A stretch of DNA of 64,000 nucleotides from Phocaeicola_A sp036804505 (lineage in GTDB: Bacteria; Bacteroidota; Bacteroidia; Bacteroidales; Bacteroidaceae). The position numbers were made by a program, and so were the translations under genes. Below the pieces are notes generated by a model. It worked only from the letters and a program-made list of their open reading frames with translations. It did no database searches and was not told the DNA's origin. Numbering within the stretch: the first letter of the stretch is position 1; every line of letters begins with the position of its first letter. The stretch spans positions 10,808 through 74,807 of the forward strand of contig DAIRSI010000021.1 of NCBI GenBank assembly GCA_036804505.1. The letters are read 5' to 3'. Shown one piece after another: positions 1 to 10,000 of this stretch.

Positions 1-1
1 T

Positions 2-682
2 TCGCTCGGAGAAGTGACCGGTCGCAATTTCCAGCAAATTGTTCCTGATTTTATCGTGGAGACTATGGACGACGGTTCCGTTGTGATGAATCTCAATGAT
101 TATCATGTTCCCGAATTGCATCTCAGCCGTACCTTTACAGATATGCTGGAGGAACACATCAAAAATAAGGCCAATCAAAGTAAGGAATCAAAAGATGCCA
201 TGCAGTTCATTAAGCAGAAATTAGATGCTGCCCAGGGTTTCATTGATGCTGTAAAACAACGACAGCACACTCTTATTGTAACCATGCAGGCAATCATCGA
301 TTTACAACGTCCTTTTTTTGTGGAAGGAGACGAAACTTTGCTGCGTCCTATGATTTTGAAAGATATTGCCGAACGTACAGGATTGGATATTTCAACTATT
401 TCCCGTGTTAGCAACAGCAAATATGTGCAGACTAACTACGGGGTATATTCATTGAAATTCTTTTTTAGCGACGGATATACTAAGGATGATGGTGAGGAAT
501 TGTCAGTACGAGAAATCAGGCTGGCTTTGAAGGAATGTATTGATAAAGAAGATAAGAAAAGGCCGCTTACTGACGATGAGTTAGCAGCCATATTAAAAGG
601 AAAAGGATTCCCGATAGCCCGCCGTACCGTTGCTAAATATAGGGAGCAACTAGGTATTCCCGTATCGAGATTAAGAAAATAA
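2..682 (+). CDS. rpoN: RNA polymerase sigma-54 factor RpoN, C-terminal part (5' end outside window)
   Basis: Sigma-54 recognises -24/-12 promoters and needs AAA+ activators to open DNA. The reading frame is open from the first bases of the window, so the N-terminal activator- and core-binding regions lie upstream. The visible part holds the core-binding/HTH region, with the sequence DISTISRVSNSKYVQT typical of the family, and ends with the diagnostic RpoN box ARRTVAKYRE that contacts the -24 element. The stop is followed 6 bp later by the PAP2-like gene, so the two are probably co-transcribed. A GTG at position 14 is an internal codon, not a start. The identification is firm; only the upstream extent is unknown. 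Confidence 0.95.
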   Translation, partial: SLGEVTGRNFQQIVPDFIVETMDDGSVVMNLNDYHVPELHLSRTFTDMLEEHIKNKANQSKESKDAMQFIKQKLDAAQGFIDAVKQRQHTLIVTMQAIIDLQRPFFVEGDETLLRPMILKDIAERTGLDISTISRVSNSKYVQTNYGVYSLKFFFSDGYTKDDGEELSVREIRLALKECIDKEDKKRPLTDDELAAILKGKGFPIARRTVAKYREQLGIPVSRLRK

Positions 683-688
683 TAGAAT

Positions 689-1306
689 ATGAAAGATAGG
701 ACTCTCATTCGGATTGCACGTTTCGTTTCGATGCTCTTCACCCCGTTCATAGTGCCCTTGTTGGCCTTTGCGGTTGTTTTTTTGTTCAGCTATCTGAGCG
801 TGCTTCCATTATCTTATCGTATTCTCGTGTTGGGTATGGTTTATTGTTTCACCATTTTCCTCCCGCAGTTTACGATTTATCTTTATAGAAAGATTAATGG
901 TTGGAGTCGTCGCCAGCTAGGACATCGGGAACGTCGTATTGTTCCATATTTACTTACGATTTTTTCCTATGTATTCTGTCTGTTGTTGATGTTTCAGCTC
1001 AACATGCCCCGTTATTTGTCGGGTATCATAGTGGCCGCACTCCTCATGTTGGTAATTTGTGTAATCATTAATGTCTATTGGAAAATCAGTACTCACATGG
1101 CTGCAATCGGTGGACTTGTAGGTGCATTGATTTCGTTCAGCGTCTTGTTCTTTTACAATCCGATATGGTGGCTTTGTCTTTCCATTCTTTTTGCGGGGAT
1201 GTTGGGTACGTCAAGGATTATCCTTCGCCAGCATAGTCTGTCGCAGGTTTTGGCAGGTTTTGGAGTCGGGTTTGTTTGTGGAGTTCTTGGCATCATGTTT
1301 TTATAG
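689..1306 (+). CDS. PAP2-like integral membrane protein with degenerate phosphatase motifs
   Basis: This 205-residue protein has about six hydrophobic segments. It resembles type-2 phosphatidic acid phosphatases (lipid-phosphate phosphatases), which dephosphorylate membrane lipid phosphates. What remains of the signature is weak. SRIILRQHSLSQ near residues 176-187 looks like the third motif SRxxxxxHxxxD, but the final Asp is Gln. STHMAAIGG near residue 130 occupies the place of the PSGH motif. The first KxxxxxxRP motif is represented only by HRERRIVPY. Catalysis is therefore doubtful, and a lipid-binding or inactive homologue is possible. It lies 6 bp after rpoN and 24 bp before purE, in an apparent operon. 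Confidence 0.6.
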   Translation: MKDRTLIRIARFVSMLFTPFIVPLLAFAVVFLFSYLSVLPLSYRILVLGMVYCFTIFLPQFTIYLYRKINGWSRRQLGHRERRIVPYLLTIFSYVFCLLLMFQLNMPRYLSGIIVAALLMLVICVIINVYWKISTHMAAIGGLVGALISFSVLFFYNPIWWLCLSILFAGMLGTSRIILRQHSLSQVLAGFGVGFVCGVLGIMFL

Positions 1307-1330
1307 CGATTAATCAGAAAAATAAATAAG

Positions 1331-1840
1331 ATGAAACCAATTGTAAGTATTATCATGGGCAGTACATCCGATCTTCCGGTTATGGAAAAGGCTGCTAAAT
1401 TGTTCGAGGAAATGCAAGTCCCGTTTGAAATGAATGCCTTGTCTGCCCATCGAACTCCTGATGCGGTGGAAGAATTTGCTAAAAGCGCTAAGGAAAGAGG
1501 TTTGCAAATTATCATTGCCGGTGCTGGAATGGCGGCTGCACTACCAGGTGTAATTGCAGCCAATACCACATTGCCTGTAATTGGAGTTCCTATCAAAGGT
1601 TCCGTTCTCGACGGTGTTGATGCACTCTATTCTATTATTCAAATGCCTCCTGGAATACCAGTGGCCACAGTGGCTATCAACGGTGCCATGAATGCTGCCA
1701 TTCTTGCCGTTCAGATTCTGTCCTTAAGTGACGATGCACTGGCCGAGAAATTTGCCGGTTACAAGGAAAATTTGAAAAAGAAAATTGAAAAGGCAAATGC
1801 TGAACTCAAAGAAGTGAAATACGAGTATAAAACTAATTAA
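1331..1840 (+). CDS. purE: N5-carboxyaminoimidazole ribonucleotide mutase PurE
   Basis: PurE catalyses conversion of N5-CAIR to CAIR in cytosolic de novo purine synthesis. The 169-residue length is normal for class I PurE. The family hallmarks are all present: GSTSDLPVM at the N-terminus (phosphate binding), SAHRTP around residue 43 (the catalytic His region) and GAGMAAALPGV around residue 63. The C-terminus is Lys/Glu-rich and probably a helix. The start is an ATG with a purine-rich leader (AAAAATAAATAAG). ispG starts 4 bp after the stop, so translation is probably coupled although the pathways are unrelated. Confidence 0.96.
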   Translation: MKPIVSIIMGSTSDLPVMEKAAKLFEEMQVPFEMNALSAHRTPDAVEEFAKSAKERGLQIIIAGAGMAAALPGVIAANTTLPVIGVPIKGSVLDGVDALYSIIQMPPGIPVATVAINGAMNAAILAVQILSLSDDALAEKFAGYKENLKKKIEKANAELKEVKYEYKTN

Positions 1841-1844
1841 GCTG

Positions 1845-3695
1845 ATGGATTTATTCAATTATTCGCGCCGCCGTTCTTCTGTGGTCAATGTAGGTGCTAC
1901 GCCTCTTGGAGGTGATAATCCTATACGTATCCAGTCGATGACGAATACTGTAACCCGGGATACGGAAGCTTGTGTAGAACAGGCTATACGTATCATAGAA
2001 GCCGGAGGAGAATATGTGCGTCTCACGACACAGGGAGTGGCCGAGGCGGAGAATTTGAAGAACATCAATATCGCCCTTCGTTCCCGGGGGTATATGACTC
2101 CGCTTGTGGCGGATGTCCATTTCAATCCCCGAGTGGCCGATGCGGCAGCTCTTTATGCTGAGAAAGTACGTATTAATCCGGGTAATTATGTTGATGCCGC
2201 ACGTACTTTCAAACATTTGGAATACACTGATGAAGAGTATGCACAGGAATTGAAAAAAATTCGTGAGCGTTTCATTCCTTTTCTTAATATATGTAAGGAG
2301 AATCACACAGCTATCCGTATAGGAGTGAATCACGGTTCTTTGTCGGATCGCATAATGTCACGCTATGGCGATACTCCTGCCGGGATGGTCGAGAGTTGTA
2401 TGGAGTTTCTCCGCATTTGTGTGGATGAAAACTTTACTGATGTGGTTATTTCCATCAAAGCGAGCAATACTTCTGTCATGGTAAGGACGGTTCGTCTGCT
2501 GGTATCTGTTATGGAAACGGAAAATATGGCTTTTCCTCTTCATCTGGGAGTTACCGAAGCCGGTGATGGTGAGGACGGGCGTATTAAGTCTGCTTTGGGT
2601 ATCGGAGCTTTGCTTTGTGATGGGTTGGGTGATACAATTCGTGTCTCTTTAAGCGAAGATCCGGAGAAAGAAATACCTGTGGCACGCAAGTTGGTCGATT
2701 ACATTGTCGGACGCGAAGGACATTTGTTTGTTCCCGGACAAGAAGCTGTTGGCTTCGATTATTTGTCGCCAGCGCGTAGAAAAACAAAATCCGTCCTCAA
2801 TATTGGTGGTAATCATGTCCCTGTGGTAATAGCTGACCGTTTTGATGGACGTACAAATACGGATTCCCGTTTCCAGCCCGATTATATTTATGCCGGGGCT
2901 CATTTGCCTGAGTTTCGTGAGAAAGGTTCCGCTTATATAGTTGATGAAACTGTTTGGTGCGGAGAAGAGAATACCTTTCCCGCCTTCAATGCGAATACCG
3001 CGGATGCTGATATTGAATTGGAGAAGAAACTCGATACCAACAGCAGTCCCTTGAAATTTTTATTTGTAACTTATCTGATGATGACATCTGCCGTGATAAC
3101 TGCTTTGAAGAAGCATCCCGAAACTGTTCTTGTTTCACAAAGCAATCATCAGAATCGTTTGGGCGAGCATCGGGCCCTGATACATGCTTTGATGAATGAA
3201 GGATTGAAGAATCCTGTCGTTATTTTTCAGCACTATTTTGAAGATGAGGCAGAAAATCTTCAGATAAAGAGCGCAGCCGATATGGGAGCTTTGATTTTCG
3301 ACGGTCTCTGTGATGGCATCTATCTATATAATCAGGGTTCACTTTCTCATCCTGTCATTGATTCTACTGCTTTCAGTATATTGCAGGCGGGACGTTTGCG
3401 CACTAGCAAGACAGAATATATTTCTTGTCCGGGGTGCGGTCGAACTCTTTTCGATCTTCAATCTACTTTGGCGCGAATCAAAGAATCCACTTCGGAATTG
3501 AAAGGATTGAAAATAGGTGTGATGGGATGTATTGTCAATGGTCCCGGTGAGATGGCCGATGCAGATTATGGATATGTAGGGGCCGGTAGAGGCAAAGTAA
3601 GTCTTTATCGCGGAAAGGAATGCATAGAGAAAAACCTTCCGGCAGAAGACGCAGTTGATCGTTTGCTCAATCTTATCCGTAAAGACAAGAAATAA
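1845..3695 (+). CDS. ispG: 4-hydroxy-3-methylbut-2-en-1-yl diphosphate synthase IspG (GcpE), long form
   Basis: IspG reduces methylerythritol cyclodiphosphate to HMBPP in the MEP isoprenoid pathway with a [4Fe-4S] cluster. At 616 residues it is the long form seen in Bacteroidota, chlamydiae and plants, with an extra domain (about residues 275-500) inserted between the TIM barrel and the cluster domain. E. coli IspG is about 370 residues. Cluster ligands are visible as C528 and C531 (CPGCG), C562 and E569 (CIVNGPGE), with the same Cys-to-Glu spacing as in E. coli. The N-terminal barrel carries IRIGVNHGSL and related phosphate-binding loops. It is the last gene of the rpoN-purE-ispG run and converges on the CDF transporter gene 7 bp away. 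Confidence 0.96.
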   Translation: MDLFNYSRRRSSVVNVGATPLGGDNPIRIQSMTNTVTRDTEACVEQAIRIIEAGGEYVRLTTQGVAEAENLKNINIALRSRGYMTPLVADVHFNPRVADAAALYAEKVRINPGNYVDAARTFKHLEYTDEEYAQELKKIRERFIPFLNICKENHTAIRIGVNHGSLSDRIMSRYGDTPAGMVESCMEFLRICVDENFTDVVISIKASNTSVMVRTVRLLVSVMETENMAFPLHLGVTEAGDGEDGRIKSALGIGALLCDGLGDTIRVSLSEDPEKEIPVARKLVDYIVGREGHLFVPGQEAVGFDYLSPARRKTKSVLNIGGNHVPVVIADRFDGRTNTDSRFQPDYIYAGAHLPEFREKGSAYIVDETVWCGEENTFPAFNANTADADIELEKKLDTNSSPLKFLFVTYLMMTSAVITALKKHPETVLVSQSNHQNRLGEHRALIHALMNEGLKNPVVIFQHYFEDEAENLQIKSAADMGALIFDGLCDGIYLYNQGSLSHPVIDSTAFSILQAGRLRTSKTEYISCPGCGRTLFDLQSTLARIKESTSELKGLKIGVMGCIVNGPGEMADADYGYVGAGRGKVSLYRGKECIEKNLPAEDAVDRLLNLIRKDKK

Positions 3696-3702
3696 AAGTG
3701 AT

Positions 3703-4587
3703 TTAATTTCGATGGCTGTCGCAATTAGTCATGCATACGGTGCCGGGAGGCTCGAATTCCATGGTGACGTGACCGATGTGATATTTGCTAATTTTGTCCA
3801 ATACCTGTATTTTAATGTAGGCTGTATCTTTTTCTTCTGTCACGATGTGCAGTGTCATCACATGCGATTCCCCATCGAGGCTCCAGAGGTGTAGATCATG
3901 AATGGATTGTACTTTCGGGATTTGCAGGATTTCTTTCTTTAGTTCTTCCATAGGAAAGTTTTCGGGGACAGCTTGTAGGAAAATCCGGAAAGTGTCACGC
4001 AGGTTTTTGAAAACGTTGCTCAAGACCCAAATACTGATGGCTATGGAGAGCAACGGATCCAGTATGGGAAGGTTTATGAACAGCATGACAATGCTGACAA
4101 TCAGAACGGCAATCCATCCCAATACATCTTCCATGATATGCAGGAATACGGAACGCTCATTCAGGGAAGTTCCTTTTTTTACTCTTAAGGCAGCTGCACC
4201 ATTGATGATAACTCCGAATATGGCTATCCAAAACATTCCGTGGGCACTCACATTCTGTGGGTCGGCAATCCTTTTGAAGGCTGCAATCAGAACGATTACC
4301 GAACTCACCGTCAGTACACCCGACAGAAACACAGCTCCCAAAAGAGAAAAACGTTTATATCCGTAAGAGTATTTGCTGTCACGTCCTTGTGTGGATTTTT
4401 TCTGGAGGAACCAAGCCGTAGCAAGAGACAGACAGTCTCCAAAATCGTGAAGGGCATCAGTGAGGATAGCTATACTGTTGGTAAATATTCCACCTATCAC
4501 TTCCACAACCACGAAGAACGCATTCAGAAAAAACGCTACTGAAAGGTTTTTTGCTGCATTGCTACCATGTGAATGAGTATGTCCCAT
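3703..4587 (-). CDS. Cation diffusion facilitator (probable zinc exporter)
   Basis: Inner-membrane CDF antiporter that exports divalent metal in exchange for protons. The Zn2+-type tetrahedral site is visible as HDFGD in TM2 and HIMED in TM5 (two HxxxD pairs), which favours zinc over manganese or iron. There are six TM segments and a C-terminal cytoplasmic regulatory domain (about residues 200-290). The open frame extends to a TTG at 4629, inside the Fur gene. I place the start at the ATG at 4587 (MGHTHSHG, a His-rich metal-binding N-terminus), 11 bp after the Fur stop, giving 294 residues. The pairing with a Fur-family regulator suggests metal-responsive control. Confidence 0.9.
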   Translation of the reverse strand: MGHTHSHGSNAAKNLSVAFFLNAFFVVVEVIGGIFTNSIAILTDALHDFGDCLSLATAWFLQKKSTQGRDSKYSYGYKRFSLLGAVFLSGVLTVSSVIVLIAAFKRIADPQNVSAHGMFWIAIFGVIINGAAALRVKKGTSLNERSVFLHIMEDVLGWIAVLIVSIVMLFINLPILDPLLSIAISIWVLSNVFKNLRDTFRIFLQAVPENFPMEELKKEILQIPKVQSIHDLHLWSLDGESHVMTLHIVTEEKDTAYIKIQVLDKISKYHIGHVTMEFEPPGTVCMTNCDSHRN

Positions 4588-4598
4588 GTGTTGATTCT

Positions 4599-5024
4599 TT
4601 AATGTTTCTTTTTGCTGCAGTTGCTGCAAATACCTTTTACAATGTAATTCACACTATGTGCTGCAAACCCTTCGGGTAGTTTGATGTAAGGAATGAGATC
4701 TTCCTCAAGGCAATATGTTTTTTTGCATATTTCGCAATAAAAGTGGCAATGTTCTTCTTCTTCAGTACATTCGCCATGATTATGGCAGACGCAGTATTTC
4801 AATGAACCGCTTCCATCGTCCACACTATGAATGAGGTTGTGCTGGTTCAGGATGGTTAAGGTCCGGAAGAGACTTGATTTATCCACACTAGTCAGTTCAT
4901 CTTCCAAATCTCCTAGACTGAAGGTATCTTCCATGTTTTCGATAGCCTTGTACACCAGTATTCTGATGGAAGTAGGTTTAACCCCTGCTTTTTCCAGTAT
5001 CTCACCGTATTTATCAACTTCCAT
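4599..5024 (-). CDS. Fur-family metal-responsive transcriptional repressor (Zur/Fur-like)
   Basis: This is a winged-helix DNA-binding repressor of the Fur superfamily. The N-terminal DNA-binding domain includes TSIRILVYKAI and DKSSLFRTLTILNQHNLIH (the recognition-helix region). The C-terminal dimerisation/metal domain has the structural-zinc pairs CEIC and CSNC plus HCHFYC, rich in His and Cys. The frame runs up to a TTG at 5060, but the ATG at 5024 (MEVDKYGEIL) matches normal Fur N-termini and gives 141 residues. It is immediately upstream of a zinc-type CDF exporter, so a zinc role (Zur-like or zinc-stress sensing) is inferred. Fe or Mn cannot be excluded. Confidence 0.88.
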   Translation of the reverse strand: MEVDKYGEILEKAGVKPTSIRILVYKAIENMEDTFSLGDLEDELTSVDKSSLFRTLTILNQHNLIHSVDDGSGSLKYCVCHNHGECTEEEEHCHFYCEICKKTYCLEEDLIPYIKLPEGFAAHSVNYIVKGICSNCSKKKH

Positions 5025-5049
5025 TTCTACTATTTCTTTGATTCTGATG

Positions 5050-5057
5050 CAAATATA
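5050..5057 (-). promoter_or_regulatory. Putative -7 element of the Fur/CDF operon
   Basis: On the minus strand this reads TATATTTG, matching the Bacteroides -7 consensus TAnnTTTG, 26 bp upstream of the chosen Fur ATG. A TTTG on the same strand lies either 14 or 25 bp further upstream, neither at the usual 19-21 bp spacing, so the -33 element is uncertain. GCAAATGGGTTGCAAAG (5071-5087) just upstream contains two GCAAA half-repeats and is a possible operator for autoregulation. Confidence 0.4.
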
Positions 5058-5183
5058 CAATTATATTTGTGCAAATGGGTTGCAAAGTTTCTAACTTATG
5101 GGAATTTGTAATTATTTGTGTATATTTGTGCTGTGATTTTATCATCACAATTGTATAACCTTGAATTCCAGGAGTAGATTATT

Positions 5184-5768
5184 ATGGATATTGACATTAA
5201 TATAGTGCCTATATTAAATGACTTGAATAAAGGAGACAAAAAGGCTTTTACCTATGTCTTTAACAGGTACTATCGTCTTTTATATACTGTGGCTTTCAGA
5301 TACTTGAAATCTGAAGATTCGGCGATGGACGCAGTACAGGAAACATTCATGAGGCTTTGGGAAAAGAAGGATACATTGACTTTTGATACCAATCTTCGGA
5401 GTTTGCTATTTACTATCCTGAAAAATTTGATTCTGAATGAGATACGTCATAACACAATAGTTTATGAGAGGCAGTATGAATTAGCTCAGATGGATAGTGA
5501 GAATGTTTATAATATGAATGAGGCTTATGACCGTAAGGAAACAAGAGAACTCTTATTTAAATATATACAGAAATTGCCTCAGCAGCAAAGAAAGGTTTGT
5601 CTGATGAAAATTGTACAAGGACTCACCAATCAGGAAATAGCCGATAAACTTAATTTGGCTCTACCTACTGTCAAATTACATTACAGTCAGGCTCTTAAAA
5701 AATTAAGAAATGAATTATATTCATTATTCTTGGTTATTTTTATAATTGTGGTAATACTTTTAGACTGA
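5184..5768 (+). CDS. ECF RNA polymerase sigma factor (SusC/D-associated)
   Basis: ECF sigma factors direct core RNA polymerase to target promoters when released by an anti-sigma. Sigma region 2 is visible at about residues 20-70 (FNRYYRLLYTVAFRYLK, QETFMRLWEKKD). Region 4 is at about 125-175, with the HTH GLTNQEIADKLNLALPTVK. The 194-residue protein ends in a hydrophobic tail (LFLVIFIIVVILLD). Such tails occur in some Bacteroides SusCD-linked sigma factors and may hold the protein near the membrane. It is followed 51 bp later by a FecR anti-sigma, then SusC with an STN domain: the classic trans-envelope signalling order. Confidence 0.93.
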   Translation: MDIDINIVPILNDLNKGDKKAFTYVFNRYYRLLYTVAFRYLKSEDSAMDAVQETFMRLWEKKDTLTFDTNLRSLLFTILKNLILNEIRHNTIVYERQYELAQMDSENVYNMNEAYDRKETRELLFKYIQKLPQQQRKVCLMKIVQGLTNQEIADKLNLALPTVKLHYSQALKKLRNELYSLFLVIFIIVVILLD

Positions 5769-5819
5769 TAATGTGTTATATAAAAAGAAATACGAATAAA
5801 TAAAAGCGTCGAAATAAGA

Positions 5820-6797
5820 ATGGATCAAGATATAATTGATAAGGTTTTAAACAACAAAGGAACTTGTGAGGAGGCAAGAACGGTTGTCGACTGGTTTTCT
5901 TCGGAAGAAGGCAATAAAGATTTGGATAAAAGAATTCAAAGAGAATCTGAAGTGTTGACAGAAGAAAGAATCAGTTCATGGACGACAGGTAGTATTCCAG
6001 AAGAAAAAATGCAAAAAACATTCTCTCAATGGATTGGTCAAAAGCAAAACCATTTCAGACGGTGGATAGTTGCCGCAGCATTTATTCCGTTTGTTTTAAT
6101 GTTGGGTGTGACTTTTTTCTTGGCAAATAGAGTAGGGGTTTTCGATGATGACGAATTTGTGGAATTTGTGGTACCTGTGGGACAGCAGATGCAGATAGTG
6201 TTGCAAGATGGTACTATAGCTCAGCTTAATTCGGAAACGAAACTTATTTATCCGAAGCATTTCAGCTTGTTCAACAGAAAGATACAATTACAGGGAGAAG
6301 GATATTTTAAAGTGGCAAAAGATAAAAGTCGTCCTTTCTATATTGACTTGAATGGATTGCAGGTGAAGGTTACAGGTACTCAATTCAATGTTAAGGCATA
6401 TCCTGTAGATGCTCAAATTTGGGTTTTGCTGGATGAAGGTTCAGTTTCTTTGGAGGCAGGCAGGAAGGCTTATAATCTTTCACCAGGTCAGTGTGCGCTT
6501 TATAATAGAAATACCGGGATCTGCTCGATATCGATTCCGCGAAATAAGGGCGACTATACCATCTGGAGAATGAATGGTCTCTATTTTCATCTGACTAAGT
6601 TAGGTGATATATTGAAGGTGGTGGAAAGACAGAGAGGTGTGCATTTCATCATAAAGGATTCACAGATGTTGAATAGTAAGTTTACTTTATCATCAAGGAA
6701 TGAAGATGTGGAGAATATTCTCGAAGATATCGAGACCGTGTCGGATGTGAATTTTGTAAAATACGGCAAGAAACAGTATATTGTTACTTCCAAATAA
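5820..6797 (+). CDS. FecR-family transmembrane anti-sigma factor
   Basis: FecR-type anti-sigmas span the inner membrane, hold the ECF sigma in the cytoplasm, and receive the substrate signal from the STN domain of the cognate TonB-dependent receptor in the periplasm. Residues 1-80 form the cytoplasmic sigma-binding region. A single TM segment lies at about 81-105 (WIVAAAFIPFVLMLGVTFFL). The FecR domain (about 115-235) contains DGTIAQLNSETKLIYP and GEGYFKVAKDKSRPF, and a C-terminal DUF4974-like domain (about 245-320) begins near YFHLTKLGDILK. The length of 325 residues is normal. It is encoded between the sigma factor and SusC, so this trio probably works together. Confidence 0.93.
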   Translation: MDQDIIDKVLNNKGTCEEARTVVDWFSSEEGNKDLDKRIQRESEVLTEERISSWTTGSIPEEKMQKTFSQWIGQKQNHFRRWIVAAAFIPFVLMLGVTFFLANRVGVFDDDEFVEFVVPVGQQMQIVLQDGTIAQLNSETKLIYPKHFSLFNRKIQLQGEGYFKVAKDKSRPFYIDLNGLQVKVTGTQFNVKAYPVDAQIWVLLDEGSVSLEAGRKAYNLSPGQCALYNRNTGICSISIPRNKGDYTIWRMNGLYFHLTKLGDILKVVERQRGVHFIIKDSQMLNSKFTLSSRNEDVENILEDIETVSDVNFVKYGKKQYIVTSK

Positions 6798-6900
6798 AAA
6801 TAGATTCCCATATATACTTTTTTGAATTATAAGTGTTAGCATATATGTAACGCTTAAATCATTCATTATGTAGAAAGGGAAAAATAGTTTTGTCTTGTTG

Positions 6901-6908
6901 TATCTTTG
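6901..6908 (+). promoter_or_regulatory. Putative -7 element upstream of susC-like gene
   Basis: TATCTTTG fits the Bacteroides -7 consensus and would give a leader of roughly 110 nt before the ATG at 7025. The nearest upstream TTTG is only 8 bp away, so no normally spaced -33 element is present. That is expected if the SusC/D promoter is read by the adjacent ECF sigma rather than the primary sigma, but the actual promoter could lie elsewhere in 6798-7024. Confidence 0.3.
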
Positions 6909-7024
6909 AGATGCGATAGATGGCACGTAATTGCTCGCGAAAGAAAAAAACATTCATTGGTATGAATGAGTGGATAAAGCAAATCCTCTTATCAATTTTT
7001 TTTGAAATCACAGAATTTAATATT

Positions 7025-10000
7025 ATGAAACAAAAGAAGTTATTTATATTAGGTATTTTAATTACCTGTCTTTCTCTCCCGGTCTGGGCCCAGAAAGTTT
7101 CTTTAAATTTCACAAATGTACGATTCGACAATGTACTGACTTCTATTAAGCAGCAGACTGGTTATGATTTGATCTACAGTGATCAGGTTGTCGATGTAAA
7201 TAAAATGGTGACTATTTCAGTCCATAAAGTTGAGTTGGCTAATGCTTTGTCACAATTGCTGAGTAATACGGACATTTCTTATCGGATAGAAGGTAAAAAA
7301 ATATATTTATTGAGGAGACAAAACAATGCTTCGAAAGGGATACAGAAGAATGCCAGTAGAATGATAAAAGGAAAGGTCGTGGACGAAAAAGGTGAGCCTG
7401 TTATCGGAGCTAGTGTACTGGTAAAGGGTTCTACAACCGGAACTATTACGGATATAGATGGTAATTTTAGTTTTGAAGGGCCGGGAAATGGAACACTATT
7501 AGTCACATACGTCGGTTATAATGACCAAAGCATTGCTTTATCAGGTAAAAATTCTTATTCTGTCGTACTGAAGGAAAACGCTAAATTACTTGATGAGGTA
7601 GTTGTCATAGGTTACAGTACCCAGAAGAAGGCCGACTTGACAGGTTCAGTAGCAAATATCAATACTAGCAAACTGAATACCCAAAGTAATGCCAATATAG
7701 GACAAGCTTTGCAGGGCAAGATTGCCGGTGTGGATATAACTTCACAAGGTGGTGCACCGGGTGCAGGCTACAGAATCATGGTCCGTGGTATCGGAACGCT
7801 CAATAATGCATCTCCGCTATATATCGTAGATGGGATGTATATGAGCAGTATTGATAATGTCAATCCGAACGATATTGAAAGTATTGATGTTTTGAAGGAT
7901 GCATCAGCCGCAGCCATTTATGGTTCCCGTGCTGCCAATGGTGTAGTTATTGTTACTACAAAAAAAGGAAGTGATACCGAAGGGAAACCCATTATAGATG
8001 TTTCCGCTAACGTCGGAATTGCCAATGCCAGCAAATATCTGGATATGTTGGACGCAAAAGGTTGGGCGGAAGTGACAACTGTTGCCCGTAAGGCAATTGG
8101 AAAGGATCCGTTGACTATGGCTACTGATTTGGCAAATAAGCCTGACAACGATTGGCAGAAAATCATGTTTCGTACTGCTTTGATGCAAAATTACAATCTT
8201 TCTGTAAGGGGTGGAGGAAAATATTCCAAATATTATACTGGTGTCGGTTATTTCAGTCAAGATGGTATTGTAAAGGGAACGGATTATAACCGTTATACTT
8301 TCCAATCGAAGAACGATTATAACAGAGGAATTTTCTCTGCTGGAACAAACATCATGATTTCTTTTGATGACAGTCGCCCTTTACATGAACAATCGCGTGG
8401 AGGCATGGAGGGAACCATCTTGCAGGCACCTCCTACATTGGCCAAGTATGACAATAATCATGTAGGTGGTTACGGTGGTACATATGGTGATGGGGCAGTG
8501 GATCTCCCTAACCCGTTGGGTATTGTAGATTCTTCAATTATGGATCGCTATAACGAGAACTTAAAATTATTTGCCAATCTGTATCTGCAGGTTGAGTTCA
8601 TCAAAGGACTTAAATATAAAGTCAATTTTACTCCTGACTTTCAGTTCTATCGTTACAAGAAATTTATTAGTAAATATGATTTTGGTTTGTCAACAAATAC
8701 CGTTAATCAACTTACTGATACACAAACAAGAACCCGTCACATCCTGGTGGAAAACCTCTTAAGCTTCGATAGGACTTTCGGTGATCATAAGGTTTCCGCT
8801 TTGGCAGGATATACCTATCAGGACAATCGATACAGATACTTGTCTGCCTACGGTGAGGCAATGCCCGACGGAATCAAGGAGATGGACGCTGCAACTTTGA
8901 ATCGCAGCAATAGCGGATATTTGAATCATAGTGTACTTACTTCTATTTTGGGACGTGTCTTTTATTCCTATCAGGACAAATATCTGTTTACTGCTACGAT
9001 TCGTCGAGATGGTTCTTCCAAGTTCGGGAAGTCCAATCGTTATGGATATTTTCCTTCTTTTTCTTTAGGATGGAATCTGTCTCAAGAAAACTTCATGAAA
9101 AGTCTTACTTGGCTGGATCAATTGAAACTTCGTGGAGGTTACGGAGTGCTAGGTAATCAAGAAATAGACGATTACCAATATTCATCAGTCATTACTACCG
9201 GAATTAATTATCCAGATGGCAATGGAGGACTCATACAAGGAGCTTTCCCAAAATATTTTGCCAATCCTGATATCAAATGGGAACAAACGGCTATGACCAA
9301 TGTCGGTATCGATTTCATGGCATTAAAGAACCGTTTAAGTATTGTTGCAGATTACTATATTAAAAACACAAAGGACATTTTGTTGACTGTGCCTATTCCT
9401 ATTTCTACGGGAGCCGCCAATGACCCTGTGCGCAATGCGGGTAAGATCAGAAATAAGGGTTTTGAATTCAATGTAAGTTGGAATGACCATATTTCAAATG
9501 ATCTTTCTTATGGAGTGAATTTCATAGGCAGTTTCATTAAAAATGAAGTAACTCAAATGGGAACACTTACGGCTACTATCAAAGGTGGTGCAACCCAACA
9601 GAATATCACAACTTCCGAAACGAAGAAGGGATATCCTATTGGTGGATTCTGGTTGATTTCTACGGATGGCTATTTCAATAGCCAGGCAGAAGTTGATGCT
9701 TATACAAAGGATGGCAATAAGATACAACCAGCGGCTCAGCCGGGTGATATTAAGTTTGTGGATGCTAACGGAGATGGTAAAATTAATGATAGCGATCGTG
9801 TTTATCAAGGTAGTCCGTTCCCGGATTTTACTTATTCAATCAATGGAAATATCAAATATAAGAATGTAGACTTTTCGTTGGGAATTCAGGGAGTACAGGG
9901 TAACAAGATATACAATGCAACCCGCCAGACTCTTGAAGACGCAACAAAAGGAACAAATTTCCTTGCCACTTGTCTGGATTATTGGACGGAGAGTAATCAA

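Noticed and set aside
6920..7024. N-terminal extension of SusC from ATG 6920
   Set aside because: It would bury the clear signal peptide beginning at ATG 7025 behind 35 hydrophilic residues.
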